DNA of 19,198 nucleotides from Nitrospinota bacterium (GTDB lineage: Bacteria; Nitrospinota; Nitrospinia; UBA9942): the NCBI GenBank assembly GCA_016200365.1, contig JACQEW010000196.1, forward strand, positions 1-19,198. Direction: 5' to 3'. The notes beneath the pieces are model-generated. The model did no database searches. It had not been told where the DNA came from and was given only the letters and a program-made list of their open reading frames with translations. This document shows positions 13,787 to 19,198 of this stretch, piece after piece; within the stretch, counting starts at the first letter, position 1, and each line of letters opens with the position of its first letter. Made by a program: the position numbers and the translations under genes.

Positions 13787-14575
13787 TTAATTATAAAATT
13801 GAAGGCTGACATATTTATTAATTATCTTATGCTCCTCAGCCAGCTTATAAAAATATTTTAAGCCCTCTATCTCATCATCTCCAAGACTATATCTAATTCT
13901 CTTTGTGAGGTAATCTATGCAGACCTCTCTGCTTATCTTGAGCCTCTTTGATTCTGCCAAAGAAATTTCATTTATAGATGCCAGTCCTATCTCTTTAGCC
14001 CTTTTAAGCGTATCGAGTCCATCTCTCAAATCTATCCCGTTTCTTACAGCAAGGAGGGCATGGACAAAGGGTCGCCCTGACAGGAGATACCACTCCTCCC
14101 CCATGTCATAAGTCACAAACCTCTTTCGGTTTATCTTAAAGGCGTCATCTCCTATAATCAGCCCTGCATCTGCGGCGTCCATCATATCTCCTACAACAGG
14201 TCGGACAGGGATAAATTCAGGATTGACTCCGAACCTCTCCTTAAGGATTATCCTTAACATTGCAGCGGATGTCCTTGAGCTGGTATCTACTGCTACTGTT
14301 TCGATGTCATGAATCTCCCTTTTGCTGAATAATAATACCGTATTTACCATTCCAAGCGAGGAGATTGAAAAATCCCCTATTAATTTAAGTTCTGGAATCC
14401 TCGCATACTCGATTGACGGAATGACGGCTGCCTCAAGTTTCCCGTCTCTGAGCATATCGGATAAATTGGCAGGGGTATCTAAGACAAGCTCAAAATCGTG
14501 TTTTATAATTCCTTTTGTAAGGGCATAAACAAGGGGCTTTGCATTTAGAAATTTGTGACAGCCGAAACGAATCAT
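13787..14575 (-). CDS. mqnA: Chorismate dehydratase MqnA (futalosine menaquinone pathway)
   Basis: A 262-residue member of the periplasmic-binding-protein-like fold that converts chorismate to 3-enolpyruvylbenzoate, the first step of menaquinone synthesis by the futalosine route. It begins MIRFGCHKFLNAKPLVYAL, matching the family. Further segments are SIEYARIPELKLIGDFSI, VDTSSRTSAAMLRIIL, DAGLIIGDDAF, and YDMGEEWYLLSGRPFVHAL. I start at 14575 because the extra 26 residues of a longer frame (to 14653) are hydrophobic and unlike the family; neither start has a good ribosome binding site. No other mqn gene is in the window. It suggests a respiratory lifestyle using menaquinone. Confidence 0.92.
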   Translation of the reverse strand: MIRFGCHKFLNAKPLVYALTKGIIKHDFELVLDTPANLSDMLRDGKLEAAVIPSIEYARIPELKLIGDFSISSLGMVNTVLLFSKREIHDIETVAVDTSSRTSAAMLRIILKERFGVNPEFIPVRPVVGDMMDAADAGLIIGDDAFKINRKRFVTYDMGEEWYLLSGRPFVHALLAVRNGIDLRDGLDTLKRAKEIGLASINEISLAESKRLKISREVCIDYLTKRIRYSLGDDEIEGLKYFYKLAEEHKIINKYVSLQFYN

Positions 14576-14824
14576 ATTAATGAGATTATCAAAAAGGATA
14601 TAGAAAGTCATCAGGAAATTTAGGCTTTGAATTTTTATGAAAAAGATATGCAATATTGGAAGTATATACGCAATAGTTGCGGATGTGAAGTGGTTAGCGG
14701 AGACCCTATGACGACAGTGCCAACATCAACCTGACTGACAAGAAACCGACCGACTTTAAAAACTTTGTTGAAAAATATTTAAAAAAAACTTGCGGACTTT
14801 AATATCTCATGCTATATTTGCATC
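14576..14824. other. Left flank of the foreign restriction-modification island
   Basis: No gene seen. The first part (to about 14660) resembles the neighbourhood of mqnA. From about 14700 the sequence changes to the A-rich, purine-patterned style of the methyltransferase gene. The left boundary lies in this region, but I find neither an obvious target-site duplication nor the missing second half of vapC. Confidence 0.4.
14790..14820 (+). promoter_or_regulatory. Bacteroidota-type promoter of the adenine methyltransferase gene
   Basis: TATATTTG at 14813-14820 fits the Bacteroidota -7 element TAnnTTTG, and TTG at 14790-14792 lies 20 bases upstream, as expected for the -33 element. Transcription would begin at or next to the ATG at 14825, giving a leaderless or nearly leaderless mRNA. 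No ribosome binding site is present. Confidence 0.65.
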
Positions 14825-15748
14825 ATGAACGGAACAATAAATAGTCCTTTTAGATACGCGGGCGGTAAGTTTTACGCACGGAAACTTATTCTTGCTCATG
14901 TGCCACGACACACAGATTACATTGAGCCATTCGCAGGTGGTGGCAGCATTTTCTTTGCAAAGCCCAAAGTTGATTTCAACCAACTCAACGACATTGACAG
15001 AGAACTTGTAAATGTTTATCTGACCATTCGGGACAATCCAGACGAACTTATTTACTTCCTCAAAAGACAATTAGTAAAGCATACAAGAATACCAGAAAAA
15101 TATACTGAAAAAGTTTTGTATGGTGACCCTTTACCAGCGACAAAAGAATTGCACGGCTTTTTCAAAAATGAATACAAACCAAAAAACGACCTTGAAAGAG
15201 CAGGAAGATGGTTTTATTTAAACCGCACTTCTTACAGTGGAATAATGAATAACCAAAACATGTATTGGGGCTACGGAGACAAGTATTCAATGCAGCCAAA
15301 GAATTGGGCACAAAATATTATTAGGACAAGTGAAAAATTACAAGGCGTAGAAATCACAAACCTTGACTTTGAAAATATAATTGACAATGCGCCTGACGGT
15401 GCATTGCTATTCCTTGACCCACCGTATTACAATGCAGACCAAGACAAATTCTATCAACATTATTTTTCAAAGCAAGACCATTTCCGCCTTGCAGAATGTT
15501 TAAGAAGAAATAATGACCGCTTAAAACTTTTCATCACTTACGACAACACACCTGACATTCGGGAGTTGTATAACTGGATGAGTGAAATGCACGACAAGGA
15601 ATGGAATTACTGCATTCAGCGAACTGACGACCAACGAAACGGAACAGACAAAAAAGGTGAACGATATAAAGGAAAAGAACTGTTCATTCTCAATTACACT
15701 GCAGAACAAGTTTCAATAGACGAACCTGAACTTACTTTCGCCTCGTAG
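14825..15748 (+). CDS. D12-class N6-adenine DNA methyltransferase (Dam-like)
   Basis: A 307-residue methyltransferase of the alpha/D12 class (Dam, DpnM, EcoRV type). FRYAGGK at 9-15, motif I EPFAGGGS at 34-41, LNDID at 54-58, NRTSYSGI at 133-140 and the catalytic DPPYY at 198-202 are all present, so it should be active. Together with the convergent gene that overlaps it by 17 bp, it forms a type II restriction-modification pair, protecting host DNA from the nuclease. The recognition site cannot be read from sequence; members of the class often modify GATC or sites containing it. Codon use and the promoter differ from the neighbouring housekeeping genes and point to transfer from Bacteroidota. 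Confidence 0.93.
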   Translation: MNGTINSPFRYAGGKFYARKLILAHVPRHTDYIEPFAGGGSIFFAKPKVDFNQLNDIDRELVNVYLTIRDNPDELIYFLKRQLVKHTRIPEKYTEKVLYGDPLPATKELHGFFKNEYKPKNDLERAGRWFYLNRTSYSGIMNNQNMYWGYGDKYSMQPKNWAQNIIRTSEKLQGVEITNLDFENIIDNAPDGALLFLDPPYYNADQDKFYQHYFSKQDHFRLAECLRRNNDRLKLFITYDNTPDIRELYNWMSEMHDKEWNYCIQRTDDQRNGTDKKGERYKGKELFILNYTAEQVSIDEPELTFAS

Positions 15749-16487
15749 TTTTATTTGATTTCCTCTTTTCTTCAACCACTTGCAATAATCTTTCTTCTAT
15801 TGCTGAAAGCGATTTCCAGTTTGGGTCATCATCCAATTTTACATAAGGTGTTCGTGGAATAAATCCACCTACTGCAATATCTTTTGGGATACAATACCGC
15901 CAATCCTTTTCACAAGCTGAAATTAAATCTGCATCTGACGACACAGAGTAAAATTCAAAAAGCAATTGTTTTAATTCTTCATCATGCACAACTTCCAAAT
16001 ATTCACCGACAGTATTTCCTTCAAAAATTGCATTTGAAGTATTTGTAATCAAGACATCAAAACTATCAACGGAGTAACGGTCATTTGATGAACCAGCTAA
16101 TTTTATATTGCTTCTTGACCTATGACTTTTCACTAAGAAGTGTGGCACTTTTAAATTCCGACTTCTTTTACCATCACTGATAGAGCCACGAACAGTGCTT
16201 TTGCTTTCAACTTTTAAAATAACGCCAGTTCTGCGATGTGTAATACTTATATCCTCATCGTAAGTTCCAGTTTGTGCGTTCAAATTTAATTTCTGAACAC
16301 TCCAAGTTGCTTTTGATAAAATTTTATCCAAGAGTAGAAACGCATTATACTCCATTGCTTTCCCTCTTATCATCGGAGTTACTTTTTGGTCTTCAAGTAT
16401 CTCAAATAAAAATTCAAGAGGGACATTGAACTTCTTGCAATACAGCAAAAGTTTTTCTGCAAGTTTTATTTTTTCATCATTTGTCAT
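15732..16487 (-). CDS. Probable type II restriction endonuclease, PD-(D/E)XK type
   Basis: A 251-residue protein that I assign mainly by context and one motif. Residues 76-96 show an acidic turn (YDEDI, Asp77/Asp79), a beta strand and then VESKS, with Glu94 and Lys96 as the E-x-K half of a PD-(D/E)XK site. A conserved-looking glutamate, Glu46, precedes it in RGKAMEY. No specific endonuclease family is recognised. It is encoded convergently with the D12 methyltransferase and is translationally coupled (ATGA) to a small XRE regulator, the classic layout of controller-dependent type II systems. The C-terminal basic tail (KRKSNKTTRRK) may help DNA binding. It could be a nuclease of unknown specificity; a non-nuclease role is less likely. 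Confidence 0.75.
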   Translation of the reverse strand: MTNDEKIKLAEKLLLYCKKFNVPLEFLFEILEDQKVTPMIRGKAMEYNAFLLLDKILSKATWSVQKLNLNAQTGTYDEDISITHRRTGVILKVESKSTVRGSISDGKRSRNLKVPHFLVKSHRSRSNIKLAGSSNDRYSVDSFDVLITNTSNAIFEGNTVGEYLEVVHDEELKQLLFEFYSVSSDADLISACEKDWRYCIPKDIAVGGFIPRTPYVKLDDDPNWKSLSAIEERLLQVVEEKRKSNKTTRRK

Positions 16488-16711
16488 TTCGGAATTCCTT
16501 TGGTGAACTTAGAAATATCACAGCCAAGACATTCAGCAATCTTGACCAGAGTTAAAAAACTTACATTCCTCTCTCCTCTTTCAATCCCGCCAATATAGGA
16601 GCGGTCAACATCTGCATCAAAAGCTAATTGCTCCTGCGACAGACCTTTCTTTTTTCGTTCTTCACGAATTTGGTTGCCAAGTTCAATAAGATGTTTACTC
16701 TTTTTCACCAC
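16484..16711 (-). CDS. XRE-family controller protein of the restriction-modification system
   Basis: A 75-residue single-domain helix-turn-helix protein. LGNQIREERKKKGLSQEQLA (11-30) and VDRSYIGGIERGERNVSFLTL (about 35-55, quoted in part) give the standard XRE fold with little else, as in C proteins that time nuclease expression after the methyltransferase. Its stop overlaps the nuclease start as ATGA. Initiation is at one of two adjacent GTG codons (16711 or 16708). A TAnnTTTG element lies two bases before the first GTG, and repeated GGTATTAT boxes upstream may be its operator. Confidence 0.88.
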   Translation of the reverse strand: MVKKSKHLIELGNQIREERKKKGLSQEQLAFDADVDRSYIGGIERGERNVSFLTLVKIAECLGCDISKFTKGIPK

Positions 16712-16713
16712 GA

Positions 16714-16758
16714 CAAAAGTATCTCAATGGTAATTATAATACCACAGACGATAATACC
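16714..16758 (-). promoter_or_regulatory. Promoter and putative operator of the controller-nuclease operon
   Basis: On the minus strand TACTTTTG (16721-16714) fits TAnnTTTG, immediately before the GTG start. Upstream, GGTATTAT occurs at 16758-16751 and 16743-16736, a 15-bp spacing. The proximal copy is part of an imperfect palindrome, GGTATTATAATTACC (16743-16729). The boxes are well placed for autoregulation by the XRE protein. This is inference from position and symmetry. Confidence 0.55.
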
Positions 16759-16966
16759 TCATTTTTGGACGACACACAAACAGGACAAAATCGGGTATGC
16801 AGGTAATAAGGGCTTGTTGCAAGAGGGTGGACAGTTTGAAACGAAAACTTTGTAACTTTTAATTTACTTTTTGCGCGGCAGGCGACAGTTGGGTGCGTTT
16901 TAATGCCCGCCTTCGCCAAGCCCCCGTGGGAGGGCAGAGGGCCGGGTCTTGCTTTTTGCTGTTGTT
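16759..16966. other. Non-coding right part of the foreign island
   Basis: I see no supported gene here. The DNA has foreign composition, including a C/G-rich patch near 16910-16945 with GGGAGGGC and GGGCCGGG, and runs up to the truncated vapC. It contains no recognisable transposase or integrase. Confidence 0.4.
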
Positions 16967-17113
16967 TTATTTCTTCCTGTAATTACACCCAAAGAAAAAT
17001 TCCGCTTGAATTAAGTCAACTATCTTCTGGTATACTGAAGCGGCAGTTTTGTGATGGGTATCAGATTTATCGGAAATAGCGAGGAAGGCGCCGGCGTCAA
17101 TAGAGACCTTCAT
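16967..17113 (-). pseudogene. vapC: Truncated PIN-domain toxin (vapC) cut by the island
   Basis: The frame opens MKVSIDAGAFLAISDKSD and HHKTAASVYQKIVDL, an authentic PIN-domain N-terminus with the first catalytic aspartate at residue 6. After about residue 34 the sequence changes to IQAEFFFGCNYRKK and stops, without the remaining acidic residues, so the toxin cannot be functional. Normal VapC is about 130-150 residues. Its start overlaps the antitoxin stop as ATGA, as in intact pairs. The break near 17010 marks the right end of the restriction-modification island. Confidence 0.8.
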
Positions 17114-17328
17114 TTAACCTTCTTCAGACCGTAGAGATATTCGTCATGCTTCATGGACAGGTCTTTGATGCCGCTGTCAAAAATTCCAACCAGCGCTAAT
17201 GCCGTTTTTTTTGCCTTGGCAGTTTTTTTAGATATGGTGATGGTTAGCCGTTCATGTTCTTTTAAGTGAACCTTTTGTAATGGTTTTATTACACCGTTTT
17301 CATAGATGGCTGCTATGTTTTCCTGCAT
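17110..17328 (-). CDS. DUF104 / AF2212-like antitoxin of a PIN toxin pair
   Basis: A 72-residue protein opening with a beta-strand pattern typical of the family (IAAIYENGVIKPLQKVHL) followed by KEHERLTITI, then a flexible lysine- and alanine-rich linker and a C-terminal helical part. Such proteins are small antitoxins encoded just upstream of VapC-type RNases. The frame looks intact even though the toxin is broken, so it may be an orphan antitoxin that could neutralise related toxins elsewhere. GGGGGAGC lies just upstream of the ATG. Confidence 0.85.
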   Translation of the reverse strand: MQENIAAIYENGVIKPLQKVHLKEHERLTITISKKTAKAKKTALALVGIFDSGIKDLSMKHDEYLYGLKKVK

Positions 17329-17387
17329 AACGCTCCCCCTTTTTATAAAGTCATATTAGTATTTATGAGGAGTTTTCTGAGAAAATT

Positions 17388-17559
17388 TTAGCCGCAGACT
17401 TTCACTGACTAAATACAGACTTCAATGCAAAATGCAAATCCCCAAAAGCATCAATTGGGGATAGCATTTCAAAATTAATTTTTTCCTTGTTAATTGATAA
17501 TTTTTCATCGATAATTTTGCAATGAAATCAGTTTAAGGTCTGTGTAAGTCTGCGGCTAA
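17388..17559. repeat. 172-bp MITE-like element with 14-bp terminal inverted repeats
   Basis: TTAGCCGCAGACTT at 17388-17401 is perfectly inverted as AAGTCTGCGGCTAA at 17546-17559. Inside are a second hairpin (ATCCCCAA/TTGGGGAT at 17438-17445 and 17455-17462, extended by AAATGC/GCATTT) and AT-rich DNA with no gene. The right end overlaps the last codons of the DUF2064 gene and supplies its stop, so the element appears to have landed at that gene's 3' end. Confidence 0.8.
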
Positions 17560-18417
17560 TTCTCTTTTGAATAAATATTTCTCCCTCGTCCCACCCCCTG
17601 GTGAGTCTGTCGAACCATCTCCTTTCCTTTTTACACACAAACCAAGCTCTTTGATCGCCTTCAGCGTATATCGGGGCAGATGTATATTTGTATAATTGGA
17701 AGAGTATTTTATCATCGAGAGATTGCTGACAAGGGTTATCAAGTCCGATTTGACATCTACATCCGTTAATTCTTCAAGAATAAGGAGCGGCAGTTTTTTT
17801 CTTCTGGCGATGCTCAATAGATTATCACTCTCATTTCCAGTGGTAAAAACTCCATTAAAATCAAATCCCCTCCTGACCCTTGACCCTTGACCCTTGACCC
17901 CGATTAAATACACACCGCCTTCTCCGCTTGGACCCAACACCATCGCCCCCCTCGATTTCGGATTTGATAGAAATCCAAAAGCCCTGTTTATGGTGGTAGG
18001 CTGAATATGGGGAGAGTCGCTACCGAGTATTATTATATTATCCCCACCTTTTTTCCCTCTTCCCCTGAGCTTGTCGAAGGGTGTGGAGTAGGGAGGGTGA
18101 AGGGAAATATGCCTGATGGCATTTGTGATTCTGGCATCAAAGCCTTTGCCTGATTGGGGAAACATTTCAATTTGCTGATACCCTGAATCAAGTTCAGGGT
18201 GATGGCAGATTCTAATCATCACCTCTCTTGAATCTTCTGGATAGTATGCAATATATATCCTCTGCGCCTTTGAGAGAGAGGCGGCAACAATTGTATCTTT
18301 CAGAAAGGCTGTGTATAGTTTCAGAATGTCATCATCGGTTAATGTGGTATCTTTTTTAAGGCGTGTCTTTACCTTTCCCTTAATCGGGGATTTTGCAAAA
18401 ATCAGAAGTTTATTCAT
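17533..18417 (-). CDS. DUF2064 / TIGR04282-type nucleotidyl- or glycosyltransferase-like protein
   Basis: A 294-residue protein with a GT-A-like fold. It opens LLIFAKSPIKGKVKTRL, has LYTAFLKDTI at 35-44, the IIILGSDSPHI box at 128-138 and the LGPSGEGGVYLIG segment at 161-173, followed by LTDVDVKSDL. The substrate is unknown; members are often near surface-sugar or cofactor genes. At least four stretches are repeat-derived: CHHPELDSG (71-79), STPFDKLRGRG (111-121), KGQGSRVRRG (175-184) and GDGSTDSPGGG (266-276). The last ten residues come from the 172-bp element. Without them the protein is close to the usual 200-240 residues. All keep the frame, so the gene may still work. Confidence 0.85.
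   Translation of the reverse strand: MNKLLIFAKSPIKGKVKTRLKKDTTLTDDDILKLYTAFLKDTIVAASLSKAQRIYIAYYPEDSREVMIRICHHPELDSGYQQIEMFPQSGKGFDARITNAIRHISLHPPYSTPFDKLRGRGKKGGDNIIILGSDSPHIQPTTINRAFGFLSNPKSRGAMVLGPSGEGGVYLIGVKGQGSRVRRGFDFNGVFTTGNESDNLLSIARRKKLPLLILEELTDVDVKSDLITLVSNLSMIKYSSNYTNIHLPRYTLKAIKELGLCVKRKGDGSTDSPGGGTREKYLFKRELAADLHRP
17875..17901. repeat. GACCCTT heptamer repeat in the DUF2064 gene
   Basis: Three GACCCTT units from 17875 to 17895 and a partial fourth (GACCCC). It encodes the KGQGSRVRRG insert. Single arm only, as in tmk. Confidence 0.9.
18063..18081. repeat. CCTGAGCTTGTCGAAGG repeat in the DUF2064 gene
   Basis: The segment CCCTGAGCTTGTCGAAGGG encodes PFDKLRG. From memory this is a very widely dispersed bacterial repeat. 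It is quasi-palindromic at its ends (CCCT/AGGG). Confidence 0.8.
18181..18199. repeat. CCCTGAA/TTCAGGG palindrome in the DUF2064 gene
   Basis: CCCTGAA at 18181-18187 and TTCAGGG at 18193-18199 with a 5-nt loop. It encodes the HPELDSG peptide, which I know from unrelated proteins of many bacteria (recall, not checked). Confidence 0.8.
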
Positions 18418-18438
18418 AAAAGAACAAAGACTTAATTA

Positions 18439-18502
18439 GACAGGATATACAGGATAAAACAAGATAAAAAATATTCAAAATTTAATCCTTGTTAATCCTG
18501 TC
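18439..18502. repeat. Inverted repeat upstream of the DUF2064 gene
   Basis: GACAGGAT at 18439-18446 (followed by further ACAGGAT/ACAAGAT units) is inverted as ATCCTGTC at 18495-18502, preceded by AATCCTTGTTA. The units repeat with a step of about nine bases, so it resembles the other phased hairpin arrays. Confidence 0.65.
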
Positions 18503-18735
18503 AAAATTATATAATTTCTTATACATGAAAGATATAAAAGAGATTGAAATAACACACCTCAGGCATATTATAAGGTAGTGATAGTTATAGACGCAAGGGG
18601 TGGTGTTAAAATGGCTGTGAGGAAAAGATTGATGAGATTGAATAAAGACTAAGAAGGAGCTTGCCGATTTAACGGTTACAACAAGCGAGCAGTGGATTAC
18701 AGAGCTTTCAGATACGGAAATGTGGAGAAAATCAA
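18503..18735 (+). other. Gene-free stretch with a possible decayed Crp-type helix-turn-helix
   Basis: No complete gene. One plus-strand frame from about 18643 reads IKTKKELADLTVTTSE, which resembles the recognition helix region of Crp/FNR regulators (consensus like LTKKELADLxGTTxET). It has no start codon and loses similarity within 25 residues. A 17-codon frame at 18525 is also visible. I treat this as possible gene decay, not a coding region. Confidence 0.25.
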
Positions 18736-18760
18736 CCCTGCACCGTAAAACGGTGCAGGG
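18736..18760 (-). terminator. Hairpin at the end of the microprotein operon
   Basis: CCCTGCACCG at 18736-18745 and CGGTGCAGGG at 18751-18760 form a perfect 10-bp stem with a 5-nt loop. On the minus strand it is followed by TTGATTTT, a modest T tract. It begins eight bases after the stop of the 44-residue gene. Confidence 0.65.
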
Positions 18761-18768
18761 CATGGATT

Positions 18769-18903
18769 TTAGTGAGAAGCCTTTGTCTCTGTTTTATCAG
18801 GAAACAACTGGAGCCCCTGAGTCTTCATAAGTACAACATCAACTACGAAGAACAAGGCAGAGCATACTGCAACTGCAATTAAAAAAGAAACTATTGATTT
18901 CAT
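18769..18903 (-). CDS. 44-residue single-span membrane microprotein
   Basis: An ATG with an excellent AAAGGAGG site about seven bases upstream. The product has an N-terminal hydrophobic helix (about 4-27, starting MKSIVSFLIAVAV) with an aspartate near its end, then VLMKTQGLQLF and a polar tail ending KTETKASH. Family not recognised. It could be a small accessory subunit of a membrane complex, for example a respiratory oxidase. It is the second gene of a two-gene unit, 19 bases after the upstream stop, with its own hairpin downstream. Confidence 0.7.
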   Translation of the reverse strand: MKSIVSFLIAVAVCSALFFVVDVVLMKTQGLQLFPDKTETKASH

Positions 18904-18922
18904 AATCTTGCCTCCTTTTTCT

Positions 18923-19030
18923 CTAATGATGTGCGGCTACGCCGTGCGAATATATTAATATCCACCAGAAATATACAAGAACGAAAAAAGATACTGCTGT
19001 AAAGAGAAACGGTCCTGCCTTTTCTTTCAT
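18923..19030 (-). CDS. 35-residue single-span membrane microprotein
   Basis: An ATG preceded by GGGAGGAGG with a short spacer. The product starts MKEKAGPFLFTAV, has one hydrophobic helix (about 6-28) rich in aromatic residues (VYFWWILIY), and ends SHGVAAHH. Its layout recalls small cytochrome oxidase subunits (a short charged start, one span, W and Y near the end), but no family signature is certain. It is the first gene of a two-gene operon behind a TTGACA promoter. The histidine-rich end could bind metal, which is speculation. Confidence 0.7.
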   Translation of the reverse strand: MKEKAGPFLFTAVSFFVLVYFWWILIYSHGVAAHH

Positions 19031-19072
19031 AATTACCTCCTCCCTAAAGTTTATAAATAACAGACGGAAGAT

Positions 19073-19102
19073 TTTTTAACATAAAAAAGATATTGCTGTC
19101 AA
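19073..19102 (-). promoter_or_regulatory. Probable sigma-70 promoter of the microprotein operon
   Basis: On the minus strand TTGACA (19102-19097) is followed after 18 bases by TAAAAA (19078-19073), about 40 bases before the first start codon. The -35 is perfect and the -10 moderate. The rest of the window up to 19198 shows no gene. Confidence 0.55.
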
Positions 19103-19198
19103 GAACAAAAAAGAAAGATTTTTAACCACAGACCTTATGATTAAAAAGTAAAGAAGCAAGTCTTACTTTCAGGTTATACTCCTTGAGATAGATAACCA

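Noticed and set aside
14576..14653. Longer N-terminus of MqnA starting at 14653
   Set aside because: The added 26 residues are not family-like; the next methionine gives the canonical MqnA start.
18643..18829. Crp/FNR-type regulator gene
   Set aside because: Only about 16 residues resemble the helix-turn-helix; no start codon, and it runs through a hairpin and opposite the 44-residue gene.

Overview
The window looks like a chromosomal contig of a Gram-negative-type, mid-to-low GC, uncultured bacterium. Nitrospirota (Thermodesulfovibrionia-like) or a neighbouring phylum is my best guess. The guess rests on gene content: an rpmH-rnpA-yidC-jag-mnmE block, a RicT/PSP1 protein, a deoxyhypusine-synthase-like gene, and a futalosine-route menaquinone gene (mqnA). 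It also rests on a repeat style I associate with such genomes. No rRNA, tRNA or CRISPR was seen, so the taxonomy is inference.

Layout. (1) 1-1937, minus strand: end of a type I restriction-modification locus, with hsdM overlapping the start of an ORF6N-domain gene that runs off the window. (2) 1949-6419, minus: rpmH, rnpA, yidC, jag, mnmE, covering ribosome, RNase P, membrane insertion and tRNA wobble modification; yidD is missing from its usual place. (3) 6542-9734, plus: a DHS-family gene, two small hypothetical ORFs, an M23 envelope peptidase and a cold-shock protein, closed by a strong terminator. (4) 9719-12300, minus: tmk-holB-ricT, a thymidylate kinase / clamp-loader / RicT cluster. 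(5) 12310-14575, minus: a methyltransferase pseudogene with an internal deletion, mogA and mqnA. (6) About 14650-17010: a foreign type II restriction-modification island (D12-class adenine methyltransferase, PD-(D/E)XK-type endonuclease, XRE controller). Both of its transcription units carry TAnnTTTG promoter elements of the Bacteroidota kind right at the start codon. The island ends inside a truncated vapC whose DUF104 antitoxin is intact. (7) 17388-18417, minus: a DUF2064 gene riddled with repeat-derived insertions. (8) 18736-19102, minus: a self-contained operon of two single-membrane-span microproteins with its own promoter, two strong ribosome binding sites and a hairpin terminator.

The most unusual property is the repeat load. 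Many spacers hold arrays of degenerate units of one fixed length (6, 7, 8 or 9 bp), followed by roughly as many units in the reverse-complement sense, so each array folds into a long hairpin. Single-arm heptamer runs, a 27-bp tandem repeat and short palindromes also sit in frame inside tmk, holB, mnmE, hsdM and the DUF2064 gene. They add peptides at points expected to be surface loops and at C-termini without breaking the frame.
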